Numbered from the stretch's first letter, positions 20,050 through 30,550 are shown. The stretch: DNA of 64,000 nt from Pseudobutyrivibrio xylanivorans (GCF_010906925.1 NZ_VTVE01000001.1:1116001-1180000); one strand, 5' to 3'. The notes: generated by a model from the sequence alone, not told the origin. Numbers and translations are program-made.

Positions 20050-20742
20050 TTATTCCTGACGTGGATCGATAATCTTAACAGCATCATCAACACGACCATA
20101 CTGGCCCTTTGCCTTTTCCCATGCTGTGTTAGGATCATCACCCTTCTTAATGAAGTCTGTCATCTTTCCAAGAGAAACAAACTGGTAACCAATAACTTCG
20201 TTATCAGCATCAAGTGCGATACCTGTTACATAGCCTTCAGCCATCTCAAGGTAACGAACACCCTTTTCCTTTGTTGCGTACATTGTACCAACCTGTGAAC
20301 GAAGACCCTTTCCAAGATCCTCAAGACCAGCACCAACTGCAAGTCCGTCATCAGAGAATGCAGACTGTGTACGTCCGTAAACGATCTGAAGGAAAAGCTC
20401 TCTCATAGCTGTGTTGATAGCATCGCAAACAAGGTCTGTATTAAGAGCCTCAAGGATAGTCTTACCCTGGAGAATCTCTGCAGCCATAGCTGCTGAATGT
20501 GTCATACCTGAGCAACCAATTGTCTCAACAAGAGCTTCCTCAATAACACCATTCTTAACATTTAAAGATAATTTGCAGGCACCCTGCTGTGGAGCACACC
20601 AGCCAACACCGTGTGTGAAACCGCTAATGTCAGAAATCTGCTTAGCGTGTACCCATTTTCCCTCTTCAGGGATAGGAGCTGGTTCATGCTTTGCGCCCTT
20701 TGCTACAGGACACATGTTTTCTACTTCTTTTGTGTAAATCAT
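20050..20742 (-). CDS. NifU-like iron-sulfur cluster scaffold protein
   Basis: 230 aa, with an N-terminal domain like NifU/IscU scaffolds. Conserved Cys occur in WCAPQQGACKL and ETIGCSGMTHSAAMAAE, followed by VCDAINTAMRELFLQ. It probably assembles or carries an Fe-S cluster. The start at 20742 is supported by AAAGGAG 8 nt upstream; the frame extends to 20766 without a better site. It forms a two-gene operon with the GGGtGRT gene. The region upstream (20743-20883) holds a small 7-bp palindrome of unclear role. Confidence 0.82.
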   Translation of the reverse strand: MIYTKEVENMCPVAKGAKHEPAPIPEEGKWVHAKQISDISGFTHGVGWCAPQQGACKLSLNVKNGVIEEALVETIGCSGMTHSAAMAAEILQGKTILEALNTDLVCDAINTAMRELFLQIVYGRTQSAFSDDGLAVGAGLEDLGKGLRSQVGTMYATKEKGVRYLEMAEGYVTGIALDADNEVIGYQFVSLGKMTDFIKKGDDPNTAWEKAKGQYGRVDDAVKIIDPRQE

Positions 20743-20804
20743 TGTAGAACTCCTTTCTTCGTTCAATGACCTAAAACATAATTATTTATGTATTAGCCTA
20801 TTTC

Positions 20805-20823
20805 AATGCCGCACTACGGCATT
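20805..20823. other. Small palindrome upstream of the NifU-like gene
   Basis: A 7-bp stem AATGCCG with CGGCATT and a 5-nt loop, between the end of the HD-GYP gene and the NifU-like gene. No T tract follows on either strand, so it may be an operator or a weak terminator. Confidence 0.3.
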
Positions 20824-20883
20824 ATTGATAATATTTTCTCACTTTCCCTTCCTTTAGTAAAGTATTCTTTTGTATTTTTTCAA

Positions 20884-23265
20884 TTATTTGTAAATTCGAA
20901 TATCCGTTATGGCACACTCATCTCCAGTTAGTGCAAAATAGACAATTTTAGGCATCTCTTTTATCTTGGTTGTGTTGCGAATAATAATGCCTGCGTCCTC
21001 CGCTGCCAGTTCAATAGAATTCTTCTTTTTTCTAAAAGAAATATGGCATTCAACGCCTTCTTTATTTTTCTTTTCCCATGTATCCCAATCGCCAAATTCA
21101 CTGGACTGATTGTTGGTCATTATATTCTCAGCATAGATAGTATCACAGTCATTTTCACCACTTAGTTTTACAAGGGCATATTCCCTATAATTTGGTCCAT
21201 CTATCTTTCCGTCATCTGAAGAGAACAGCACAACATAAGGACAATGCCAAACCAGCTTTGCCGAAGGCAAACTCATGGAATGGAATATAACATTCATACC
21301 ATCTTCTACACCGACTGATTCCGTATATACGGAACGATTTCTGTCTATCTGAATATTAGGTAAATCCGACTCTAACCTGTTGATATAGGAAACTACTGGA
21401 GCAATTCTTTCGATAGGAAGCTGTGCTTTGGAATCTTCCGATGTCTCAACTACAATATTTCTCAAAACACAATACTCTCCAGCCAATCCAATATATGCAT
21501 ATTTTGAAGTATCAGGAAGAGCAAGTACTATATCAATCTTCTTGCCTTCGCCGATAATTGTAATTTTTACATGGTCTTCATACCTGCTAGTCATTATTTC
21601 ATAGTGAGGAATATTTTTTGATGTGCTAGATTGCATATCTGTAACTGTTACTTCTATATTTCTAGCATTAGTTGAATTACAGTTTCCATCAAACCATATT
21701 TCTCCATATTCCATATATCCAAAGACTTCTATATTTTTAACATCACCATGAATTCTTCCATCATATGAATCAAATACAATTATAGATGGACCAAAGAAGC
21801 CATATGGACTGCCTTTGTCTATTTCATAATCAAAGTCTATCTTTGTTATTGTTTGATCTATTAAGATACCTCTTGAAACCTTACTTCTATACTCTTTGCA
21901 ATAAAGTTCTGTCTCAAGTTTTACCTCGAAATCATCGCCATTATTTTCTCTAAGCTTGTAGTCTACGTCTGAATCTATAATACTTACCATGGCACCTGCA
22001 AACCTAGGATCAAATCTATTTCCAGCTGCCTTAACCATCTCTTCTCTTACCATGAACTGAGGATAATGGTCTCTGTCCTTCTTTTTGGAAGTCAATAAAT
22101 CATAGTAATCAGCCACAGCAATAATTCTTGCATTCTCTGGAATTTCATCTCCTTTGAGACCTTCAGGATAGCCCTTGCCATCGTATCTTTCATGTACATA
22201 ATGAGCTCCATCTCTCAAATAAGGATACTCATTGATGTTAGAAAGAATCTCATCACCAATAGTAGTTACATTTTTATAAATCTCCTGTTCTTCCGGCGTC
22301 CTATCCTCACCTTTTTCTAAAACTGATTCAGGAATACCAACTTTTCCTATATCATGAAGCAATGCTGTGTAGTATATTTCATCACATTCCTTTTCATTTT
22401 TCCCGCAGGTCTGGGCAATTATTTTTGCATACTTTGCAACTCTAAGGGAATGTCCCTTTGTAAAAGTATCCTTAGAATCTACAGCATTTACAAAAGAAGC
22501 TGCTGTCTGATCAAATAAACGCTGCATTACTAGACGTTCTTCTTTTAAATATTCAATTTCTCTTCTTTTGGCCTTTTCTATTTTGGTATTTATGTCAAAG
22601 AGTGCAAAGATATACACTAGCACTGCCATTCCAACAATACAAATATTAGTAAGAGACAAGCCGTATGCAAAAATCTGAATAACAGAAGCCAATACTGGAA
22701 CCAAAATAAAAAGAACCAGCGAAATATAAATTCCCTTTGCTATTCTATCCTTTTTCTGTAGAATAACCGAAAGTTGGATAAGAGGCGTAACAACAGGGAA
22801 AACATAGCAAAGTATAAAGCCTGGACCTCTGTGATAATTATTCAATTCATCAAAATAATAATAAAAGCCTGTGAACTGAGAAAGAATTACAAAAGCATCC
22901 CCAAGTAAAGAAAGAATCACGCACAAATTCAAACGAAAGGCTACTCCTTCTAAGCCTCCCGCTCCACGAATGACATCGATTAGATATAAATTTAAAGAAA
23001 GAATTACAATATTAGTAAGGAAAAATACCAGGAAATTTGATACCCTGACCATCACATATCCCGTATGACTCATGTCTCCAGAATATATGTATGCCAAACG
23101 ATCAAAATACAGCAAAAACATAGAGCTTAGCTCTAGTAGTAACAGGGCAACTCTGCGTCTCTTTGGAATCGCCCTAGCGATAAGAACAAAAAGTGCTATG
23201 GTTGCGCATACACTACTAAGGGCAAGCATAATATTTAATTGATGATTTATTAAGAACTCAACCAT
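20884..23265 (-). CDS. 7TM-HD-GYP protein with a long C-terminal beta-rich region
   Basis: 793 aa. Residues 1-230 hold about seven membrane segments (7TM sensor type). The HD-GYP domain follows: HSLRVAKYA, the HD motif LLHDIGKVGIP near residue 305 and the GYP motif GKGYPEGLKG near 370, all intact. HD-GYP enzymes hydrolyse cyclic di-GMP. About 330 residues after the domain (460-793) look beta-rich and repetitive and match no family I recognise. The gene follows the stand-alone receiver protein with a 20-bp gap, so it may be the output of that phosphorelay. Confidence 0.88.
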   Translation of the reverse strand: MVEFLINHQLNIMLALSSVCATIALFVLIARAIPKRRRVALLLLELSSMFLLYFDRLAYIYSGDMSHTGYVMVRVSNFLVFFLTNIVILSLNLYLIDVIRGAGGLEGVAFRLNLCVILSLLGDAFVILSQFTGFYYYFDELNNYHRGPGFILCYVFPVVTPLIQLSVILQKKDRIAKGIYISLVLFILVPVLASVIQIFAYGLSLTNICIVGMAVLVYIFALFDINTKIEKAKRREIEYLKEERLVMQRLFDQTAASFVNAVDSKDTFTKGHSLRVAKYAKIIAQTCGKNEKECDEIYYTALLHDIGKVGIPESVLEKGEDRTPEEQEIYKNVTTIGDEILSNINEYPYLRDGAHYVHERYDGKGYPEGLKGDEIPENARIIAVADYYDLLTSKKKDRDHYPQFMVREEMVKAAGNRFDPRFAGAMVSIIDSDVDYKLRENNGDDFEVKLETELYCKEYRSKVSRGILIDQTITKIDFDYEIDKGSPYGFFGPSIIVFDSYDGRIHGDVKNIEVFGYMEYGEIWFDGNCNSTNARNIEVTVTDMQSSTSKNIPHYEIMTSRYEDHVKITIIGEGKKIDIVLALPDTSKYAYIGLAGEYCVLRNIVVETSEDSKAQLPIERIAPVVSYINRLESDLPNIQIDRNRSVYTESVGVEDGMNVIFHSMSLPSAKLVWHCPYVVLFSSDDGKIDGPNYREYALVKLSGENDCDTIYAENIMTNNQSSEFGDWDTWEKKNKEGVECHISFRKKKNSIELAAEDAGIIIRNTTKIKEMPKIVYFALTGDECAITDIRIYK

Positions 23266-23285
23266 AACAATTTATCCTTTCCAAC

Positions 23286-24041
23286 TTATCTATTTAAAAT
23301 AAAGAATTCATTTAGCTTTTCAATGAGCTCCTCTTTTCCAATAGTTTTTAAAAAGTATCCATTTGGCTTTAGTTCAAGCACTGCCATTACGCTTTCTTTA
23401 TCTCCCTTTCCAGTTAAAAACATAACCGGAATATCCTTTGTATCATCATCACTTCGAAGCATTTCAAGAACCTGTGGTCCTGATGTAACAGGCATTTCAT
23501 AGTCCAGAAGTATTAAATCAGCCTTGTTTTTCCCAAGCCATTTAATAGCTTGCAATCCAGAGTTTGCCATGTAGACCTTATAAATATCCTTAAGCCATTC
23601 CCTAACAAGACTCAAATATGTAGAATCATCATCTACAATCAAAATATTCTTTTTAAGATCCCCTTGATTGATTCTCTTGAAGTGTTCTTCCACCGCAAGC
23701 ATGTAATCCTCGTTATTAATCGGTCTAATAAATGTCTTATAAATCAGACCAGAAGGCACTTCATCCTCAATCATTTTCACATCGGCTCGCTCGCCAATAA
23801 GAATCATCTGGGTTCCCTCTTCATTCAATCTATCAACAAGAAAATGAAGAACTTCTTCATTGGGAACAAAACCGTCATCCATATAAAGGGTAACAAGTGT
23901 CGTACCCGCCCACTTCTCATTGATTTCATTTACTTTATAGGGCACAAAACCGCAATCCACCCGTAATCCGGATACTTTTCCTAAAAGAACTCGCATAAGA
24001 AATGATTCTTTTTCTCCAATCATCAACATTTTGCTAGCCAT
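23286..24041 (-). CDS. Stand-alone response regulator: pseudo-receiver plus receiver
   Basis: 251 aa. Residues 1-125 resemble a receiver fold that has lost its phospho-acceptor site, though YKTFIRPIN mimics the conserved Lys strand. Residues 131-251 are an intact receiver (NILIVDDDST, LILLDYEMP with Asp180, MFLTGKGDKES, and FLKT). There is no DNA-binding or enzyme domain. It stands between a hybrid kinase with an Hpt domain and an HD-GYP gene, so it may take phosphate from the Hpt domain and act on a protein partner. A closely similar protein is encoded at 36327-37091. Confidence 0.88.
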   Translation of the reverse strand: MASKMLMIGEKESFLMRVLLGKVSGLRVDCGFVPYKVNEINEKWAGTTLVTLYMDDGFVPNEEVLHFLVDRLNEEGTQMILIGERADVKMIEDEVPSGLIYKTFIRPINNEDYMLAVEEHFKRINQGDLKKNILIVDDDSTYLSLVREWLKDIYKVYMANSGLQAIKWLGKNKADLILLDYEMPVTSGPQVLEMLRSDDDTKDIPVMFLTGKGDKESVMAVLELKPNGYFLKTIGKEELIEKLNEFFILNR

Positions 24042-24061
24042 GGCATTCTCCTTTTATGTAT

Positions 24062-27000
24062 TTAATTTAATAAGTTTTCCATTTCATCCCAGTCAAAAGA
24101 TTTAAGTAATTTCTCAAGCTTGCCAACCTTTTCCTTATCATCTGCCGGCAGTTTGTATTCCTTTAAATTCTTTATAATCATTTCAACTGCATCATAATCC
24201 ATCTGTGGTACAACTTCCTTAAGCGCAGAGTACGCATCAGCAATATCTTCTGGATTAATTTCCGGCTTATCCTCAGAGTCTGTACTCTCCTCAAGTCTAG
24301 CAAGTTTCTCCTTGAATCCACGATATTCAGCCAACAGTTTTGAAGTACTCTTTTCTATTAGTTCAATATCATTATTATTACCTGCCGCTTCTAAGCTCTC
24401 CGCAAATGCGGATAATTCAGTAGCACCTATCATTCTAAAGGATGTTTTTAGTGCATGTACTTTTATTGTATAAAGCTTGTAATCTTCTGTAGTGTAGGCC
24501 TTCTCGATTGTGTTGGAGTTATCATCAATTGTATCTAGGAATAATTTCAAAGAGAAAATAAATGCACTTATTCCGCCAGAGGCCTTAATTCCCTCATCTA
24601 CATTTATGCCTTCAACCTGATAAATCCAATCCATTTCTGCAGGAATCTCTTCTACATCTATAACAGCGTCCTCTGCTGTTGGTTTCATAACTATATTCTC
24701 AGGCAAATGCTTAAGAATTGTCTTCTCAAGGGTTAAACTGTCGATTGGTTTCGACAGATAACCATTAAATCCCTTTGATTTATAGAAATCCTCTCCAGCA
24801 GTAGAATTTGCTGTAAGAGCATATACTGGCAAATCTGGATTAGTCTCTCTAATCCTTGCCAATGTCTCTATACCATCCATTCCTGGCATCATATGATCCA
24901 AAAGAACCACATTAAATGAACCGAATTTTATTTTTTCCAAACATTCCTCACCGCTACTTGCTGTAGTAACAAACATTCTAGTAGCCTTTAACAATCCCTT
25001 GATTACATTAAGGTTCATAGGGTTGTCATCAACAACAAGCACCTCTGCATCAGGAGCGATAAACTGAGGGACATAAGGTCCCATATTTTCTTCAACTTCT
25101 TCTTTGAATATGCCAATAGGCTTTGCATCAATAATCTTTTGGTCAACTGTAAAGAAAAACTCACTACCCGAACCATATACGCTTTCGCACCATAGCTTGC
25201 CACTCATAAGTTCAGCAAAACGCGCAGATATATTTAGTCCAAGCCCCGTACCTTGTATGCCTGTATTTTTTGTTTCGTCCAAACGTTCATAAGCGGTAAA
25301 TAGCTTATCAATGTCCTCTTCTTTGACACCCATTCCTGTGTCTTTAACAGAAAACTTAAGCTTGCAAGTATCACCATCTATCTCTTCAACAAAAAGATTT
25401 AAACTAAAGCCCCCCTGCTCAGTGTACTTAACAGCATTGGTTAGTAAATTCAGAATAATCTGCTTTATCTTTCCGCCGTCGCCAAATAAACGAGTAGGCA
25501 AATTAGCATCAATATTCACGTCAAAATTCAAATCCTTCTCATTTCCTCTGACGCGAATCATAGAAACTATTCCCCTGAGGAAATCAACTGTATCATATTC
25601 AACTTCAACAAGATTCATCTTTCCTGATTCAATTTTTGACATATCAAGCAAATCATTAATCAAACCAAGAAGTGATTCTGATGCATTTTTAATATCAAGA
25701 GCATAATTTAATACCGACATGAAATAATGCTTAGGAACATCAGAAGAATCTTCCCTCAGAATCATCTCATCCATACCCATAATGGTATTAATAGGTGTAC
25801 GTATTTCATGAGAAATATTTGCCAGGAAAATGGACTTGGCGCTATTAGCTCTTTCCGCTTCTTCCTTGGCCTCTTGAATTTGGGCATACTGTCGTCTTAT
25901 AACATTTCCAGCCATAATTTGCCATACAATAAGTCCCACCAAAGCAGCAACGACAGAAATCATCAAAAATCTAACCAGCAACAATTCAAATACTTTAGGC
26001 TTCTTTATTATTGTAAAAGTATTCTCCTGAAGTAGCATATCTACGTCCGAGTCAAGAACCTGAACATGAAGTGTGTACTCACCATATTCAAGACCCGTGT
26101 ATTCCAACGGCGAAAGGGAATTTAAAGCCGAAATAATTCCGGAGTCTTCTGCCCCTTCTAGATATACCTTAATCATAGGATTGGTGGTTGTATAATCAAT
26201 TATGGACGGATTAATACTTACACGTGCCGCATTTGCAGGAATAACATAATTTCCATATTCATCAGGATAAATCAATTCATCGTCACAAATGATATTTCCC
26301 AGACCAATTTTTAATTCAACATTGTCTTCAAAGAAATGATTTATATTTACTTTACATACACCTTTTCTTCCAGACATATAAATATTTCCATCATCATCAA
26401 GAAAACTGTATGAATTTGATGTTGGAGTATATGTTAATCCATTGGAAATAGAATAAAGTCTGTAATCCTTTACATCATCATCAAGTAAATATTCCGTCTT
26501 TACGTTATAAATTCCGTAAGAAGATAATATCCAGGCATCTCCTGATTCATCAAAATAAATATCATAATTATTTGTATTAGGAAACGAAGAAACTGGCGTA
26601 ATTATTCCGTCTTCCATATACTCCAATGAATTAGAAGTAACAATCCAATATACATTGCGAGTAGGGTCTTTTTTAATGCGCATAATTACATCGCTAGTTA
26701 GCCCAGTTTCTCTATCCAGCCTTCTAACTCCATAATCGCTAATAACATATAGGCCATCTCCGTCTGTTCCTGCGTATATTTCTCCCTCATCCCCCTCGCA
26801 AACTGTAAGAACAACAGGATTAGATATGCCAAAATCCGCGCCGTATGTCTTTTGCACCGCTCGGCTTCTGATTTCTACTACGCCATCATTTGTGCCTGCT
26901 AAAACAGAGCCATCTTCTCTTTCAACCACGCATCTCACCTGGTCGCTTGGCATTCCTTTATCCTTATTAAATACGAAAATTTCGCCATCATTTCTATAAC

Positions 27001-28291
27001 AGATTAAGCCTACATCTGAAATAAAAGTTGATATCCAAATATTGCCCTTTGAATCCAGAGTGATACAGCGCACACGGCCATCATCAATTAATTCAGTCAG
27101 CTCATTTTCAACAAGATTCTTATTTTCATCTAGTATATATAGACCTGTATTGGTTCCTACATACAAAAGACCGTCTACAATACAAGTTGAATTGACAACA
27201 TTGCCTTCAACAGGGGTAAATCTTGTAAAGTCGGAAAAATTATTTGCAACAATTTTCATCACACCCTGTGTAGATGAAGCGAACCAAAGATTACCCTGAT
27301 AATCAGAAGTAAGCATTTCTATGGCGCTATTCATAGGTACATCTTCGAGAATTTGATACTTATCGTTTCCATCGATAAATCCTACTACTTCAAGCGAAGA
27401 TGCCCACACTCTACCACATTCATAAGTAATGCAATGTATATTTTCTGTTGGCGACACATCTATCTGCTTGAGATTCTTAATATTATCCCCGAAATTTCCA
27501 TAGTAAATAATATTTCCGCGTGTGCCATAATAAACTTTTCCCACACTATGAGGATCTATAAGAAGGGCTGTAATAGTCCCCACTCCAATATCTTCTCCAG
27601 AAAAAATATTAGTCACCATATCATTGTGAATAGCAAATGCGCTGCCACTTTGAGTAAAGCCATATATAACATCATTTGCATCACACTGAAGTTTCAAAAC
27701 TCTTTCAGTATTAATTCTTTTATCATCTATGATGCTTACATTCATATTAGAATCTACGCGAGCAACTCCGTCGGTAGTACCCACATAGATATTTCCCTCA
27801 CTATCCTCTGTAAATGCTCGGATTGATGAAGAAGGGAGGCCTTCTTTATATGTAATATGAAATCTGTTATTGCCATCAAGGACAACAACTCCATTGTCAT
27901 TTGTTCCAACCCATATGCGGCCCTTGCTATCCTCAAAAAGACCACGTCCACTGGTAAGTCCTTCGCTATTATCTAGGTGCTCAAATGTGGAACCATCGTA
28001 TTTAATTATTCCGCTATATCCACCAATCCAAATATAACCATCTCTTGAGCCTAATATATAATTAGCATCCGATGTAGGCAAACCATTAGTAGCATCATAA
28101 AGCTGAGCAGAATAGCCAAAGCCCTCCAATTGATTTGATGCAGCATAGCCTCCACCAAGAGCAATTTGAGATACTTCCTTTTCGCCTGTATCTTCAACAC
28201 TTTGGGCACTCAAAGTAGGGCTGGCGTATAAAAAGCCAACTGAGAAAATCAAAACAATTATTACTGCTAAACTAATGCCCCTATATTTCAT
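24062..28291 (-). CDS. Hybrid sensor kinase with two-component propeller, receiver and Hpt
   Basis: 1409 aa. A signal peptide (about residues 1-29) leads to an exported series of beta-propeller repeats (GYIWIGGYSGI, GRIWVGTNDNG, GNIYVGTTDGV and so on to about residue 650), a Y_Y_Y-like domain and a TM segment near 777. Inside the cell come HisKA (ISHEIRTPIN, His near 825), HATPase, a receiver (VVLLDHMMPGMDG, Asp near 1134) and a C-terminal Hpt domain (KVHALKTSFRMIG, His near 1277). The layout resembles the hybrid two-component systems of Bacteroidetes, which sense glycan breakdown products, but the output domain is replaced by Hpt. The next genes, with a 20-bp gap, are the receiver protein and HD-GYP. 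Confidence 0.92.
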   Translation of the reverse strand: MKYRGISLAVIIVLIFSVGFLYASPTLSAQSVEDTGEKEVSQIALGGGYAASNQLEGFGYSAQLYDATNGLPTSDANYILGSRDGYIWIGGYSGIIKYDGSTFEHLDNSEGLTSGRGLFEDSKGRIWVGTNDNGVVVLDGNNRFHITYKEGLPSSSIRAFTEDSEGNIYVGTTDGVARVDSNMNVSIIDDKRINTERVLKLQCDANDVIYGFTQSGSAFAIHNDMVTNIFSGEDIGVGTITALLIDPHSVGKVYYGTRGNIIYYGNFGDNIKNLKQIDVSPTENIHCITYECGRVWASSLEVVGFIDGNDKYQILEDVPMNSAIEMLTSDYQGNLWFASSTQGVMKIVANNFSDFTRFTPVEGNVVNSTCIVDGLLYVGTNTGLYILDENKNLVENELTELIDDGRVRCITLDSKGNIWISTFISDVGLICYRNDGEIFVFNKDKGMPSDQVRCVVEREDGSVLAGTNDGVVEIRSRAVQKTYGADFGISNPVVLTVCEGDEGEIYAGTDGDGLYVISDYGVRRLDRETGLTSDVIMRIKKDPTRNVYWIVTSNSLEYMEDGIITPVSSFPNTNNYDIYFDESGDAWILSSYGIYNVKTEYLLDDDVKDYRLYSISNGLTYTPTSNSYSFLDDDGNIYMSGRKGVCKVNINHFFEDNVELKIGLGNIICDDELIYPDEYGNYVIPANAARVSINPSIIDYTTTNPMIKVYLEGAEDSGIISALNSLSPLEYTGLEYGEYTLHVQVLDSDVDMLLQENTFTIIKKPKVFELLLVRFLMISVVAALVGLIVWQIMAGNVIRRQYAQIQEAKEEAERANSAKSIFLANISHEIRTPINTIMGMDEMILREDSSDVPKHYFMSVLNYALDIKNASESLLGLINDLLDMSKIESGKMNLVEVEYDTVDFLRGIVSMIRVRGNEKDLNFDVNIDANLPTRLFGDGGKIKQIILNLLTNAVKYTEQGGFSLNLFVEEIDGDTCKLKFSVKDTGMGVKEEDIDKLFTAYERLDETKNTGIQGTGLGLNISARFAELMSGKLWCESVYGSGSEFFFTVDQKIIDAKPIGIFKEEVEENMGPYVPQFIAPDAEVLVVDDNPMNLNVIKGLLKATRMFVTTASSGEECLEKIKFGSFNVVLLDHMMPGMDGIETLARIRETNPDLPVYALTANSTAGEDFYKSKGFNGYLSKPIDSLTLEKTILKHLPENIVMKPTAEDAVIDVEEIPAEMDWIYQVEGINVDEGIKASGGISAFIFSLKLFLDTIDDNSNTIEKAYTTEDYKLYTIKVHALKTSFRMIGATELSAFAESLEAAGNNNDIELIEKSTSKLLAEYRGFKEKLARLEESTDSEDKPEINPEDIADAYSALKEVVPQMDYDAVEMIIKNLKEYKLPADDKEKVGKLEKLLKSFDWDEMENLLN

Positions 28292-28314
28292 AAAACAGTG
28301 CCCCCCAGCACTAA

Positions 28315-30447
28315 TTAACCGTTGTATTTCTTTAGGATACGTTTTACATCAGTCAGTGAATCCATAAATGCTTCAACACATTTTGGATCAAATTGTTTGC
28401 CAGACTCTTCCTCTAAAATAGAAAGTGCCTTCTCCAAAGAAAATGCAGGTTTGTATACTCTTGGCGAGGTAAGCGCATCAAATACATCAGCCACCGCCAT
28501 AATTCGAGCAGAAAGTGGGATAACTTCTCCATGTAGTCCCTCTGGATAGCCCTTTCCATCCCATCTTTCATGATGATAAGCAGCCATATTTCTAGCTTCT
28601 TTTAAGTAATTCTCGCCTTTTACAGTTCCTATGGCATTTTCCATGATTTCTCTACCATAAATGGTATGAGTCTTCATTATTTCAAACTCTTCTTCTGTAA
28701 GTTTTCCAGGTTTATTTAAAATAGTGTCTGAAATATGGATCTTACCAATATCGTGAAGTGGTGCGGACATTTCCACATCACTCATATATTTCTCTGTAAG
28801 CTTTTCAGCGTAGTAGCCCTTGTTTTTTAATCCATTTAGAATAACTCTCACATAGGCAGCTGTCTTTTGAATATGGGCTCCAGTATCAGAGTCTCTATTT
28901 TCAACCATGTCCGCCATGGTAATAATCAATCCATTTTGCATTTTGGCAGTAGAATCAGCATAGTGTCTCAGGTCTCGCACCTGTTCAGCCATTTCTAATT
29001 CCATCTTGCAAATAGCCTCATATAATTCTTGGACCTCATCATTAGTCCTAATATCAAGAGCTCTAGTCTTTCTCACACTTTCATCAATAGCTTTTTGGTC
29101 TCCCATGCTATCTATAAAGCCTCTAGCAGCCTCAGTAATTTTACTTATAGGATAAACAAGACCAAAGCCAGTTACCGACAAAGCCCATTGAATGGCCAAA
29201 ATCAAAAATCCAGAAAAAATCAACAATGACTTAACCAAAAATTCTTCAGCAAATTTCGACATATACCCAAAATATATATCTGCACAGGCATATGCCACTG
29301 TTTTATCCGCCGAGTTTTTTATTGGAGCAAATGCGGTAAGAACCATTTCTGAACCTTCTTTTCCAATAACAGTTCCAACCTCCTCTCCCTTTACTAGTTG
29401 ATCTGAATATGAAGAAAAAGATTCATCAATAGGCTTAACCGCCCCAGCAGTATATCCTTGTTCTTTTCCAGTATCCATATCAAATAGATAGACCAAATTA
29501 TTACGTTCTACCCTTATAACATATAGGTAGTGAACTCCCTGGGAATTTTTAAGTATTTTTTGCAATAAATCTTGAGTATCCCTGTAATCAGAAGTATCTT
29601 CTCCCCATTTTATGTAATCAGTAATCCTATCGCCATCAATAACTTCTGAAGCAAATGTAGCTGCATTCATCGCATTTATTGAATATTCTTCCTTGCGATC
29701 TTCGAAATATATGTTAATGCTGACAAGAGAAATAATAGCTACAAAGGAAGAAGCAACAACTACTAACATTACAATAATCTTCTTTAAAAGAGTATTTCTA
29801 TAGCCTTCTATTTTTGAAGCAATTATCTCTTCCTTTGGAATAGGCTTCTGACGCCAACCAGAATTATATATATCTTCTTTTATCTTATTTGGTATAAATC
29901 TTGCTAGGCCAAAACCTATAGCAGATGCTAATGACTTATCAATTCCTTGAATAATTGTATTAACTAAAATAACTCCTAAATAAAAAACCACACCATTACT
30001 AGCGGTTGAAGTTATAGCATGAGCCAAATCTGCCACAGCTTTATATTGAGGCTCACCTAATAGGAGCCAGTGAATTAAAGTTGTGAGATTGCCACCAAGG
30101 AGGGCCAAAATAATAAAATAAATTATTAGCCCTTTGATATTATGAAGCTTGTCATATCTCACAAAGTAGGCAGCAATAATCGCCACTAAAACACTTAGCA
30201 GTGCAAAATAAAAAGCATTTGGGATAATAAAACTGATGATGACATTAGTCAGTAATCCTGTCAGAACAGCAGGAAGCAATCCCGCAACAGAAGCAACAAA
30301 TACTGTGCCGGTAACATCTAGATATAATGGTAGATTTAGTAAACTGTTTATAATCAGACCAAAAGTAATATTGATAATAATACCAATTACAATCACCACA
30401 TATCGATATATAATTCCATATTTTCTCTTCTTAAAATGGAAACTCAC
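28315..30447 (-). CDS. Membrane HD-GYP phosphodiesterase with ECF-like and Cache-like sensors
   Basis: 710 aa from the GTG at 30447, which has a GGGGGG site 6 nt upstream; the longer frame from 30543 lacks one. The N-terminal 190 residues hold about five membrane segments like the LytS-5TMR/ECF S-component group. A TM, a Cache-like extracellular domain, a second TM, HAMP and a coiled linker follow. The C-terminal HD-GYP domain has HDIGKIHIS, HHERWDGKGYPEGLHG and DVFDALTSPR, all intact. It should degrade cyclic di-GMP in response to an external ligand. It lies immediately upstream of the propeller kinase gene. Confidence 0.9.
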   Translation of the reverse strand: MSFHFKKRKYGIIYRYVVIVIGIIINITFGLIINSLLNLPLYLDVTGTVFVASVAGLLPAVLTGLLTNVIISFIIPNAFYFALLSVLVAIIAAYFVRYDKLHNIKGLIIYFIILALLGGNLTTLIHWLLLGEPQYKAVADLAHAITSTASNGVVFYLGVILVNTIIQGIDKSLASAIGFGLARFIPNKIKEDIYNSGWRQKPIPKEEIIASKIEGYRNTLLKKIIVMLVVVASSFVAIISLVSINIYFEDRKEEYSINAMNAATFASEVIDGDRITDYIKWGEDTSDYRDTQDLLQKILKNSQGVHYLYVIRVERNNLVYLFDMDTGKEQGYTAGAVKPIDESFSSYSDQLVKGEEVGTVIGKEGSEMVLTAFAPIKNSADKTVAYACADIYFGYMSKFAEEFLVKSLLIFSGFLILAIQWALSVTGFGLVYPISKITEAARGFIDSMGDQKAIDESVRKTRALDIRTNDEVQELYEAICKMELEMAEQVRDLRHYADSTAKMQNGLIITMADMVENRDSDTGAHIQKTAAYVRVILNGLKNKGYYAEKLTEKYMSDVEMSAPLHDIGKIHISDTILNKPGKLTEEEFEIMKTHTIYGREIMENAIGTVKGENYLKEARNMAAYHHERWDGKGYPEGLHGEVIPLSARIMAVADVFDALTSPRVYKPAFSLEKALSILEEESGKQFDPKCVEAFMDSLTDVKRILKKYNG

Positions 30448-30523
30448 CCTATGCCCCCCACATTTTAAAAATAGATATTTATAATCATAACTGAAGAATA
30501 TGTCCATTTTGTATCTAAACAAT

Positions 30524-30550
30524 AAAAAAAGGCCTATATTCATAGGCCTT
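30524..30550 (-). terminator. Terminator of the beta-helix protein gene
   Basis: A 9-bp stem (AAGGCCTAT with ATAGGCCTT) with loop GAAT and seven T residues on the minus strand, 25 bp downstream of the stop. Confidence 0.9.
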
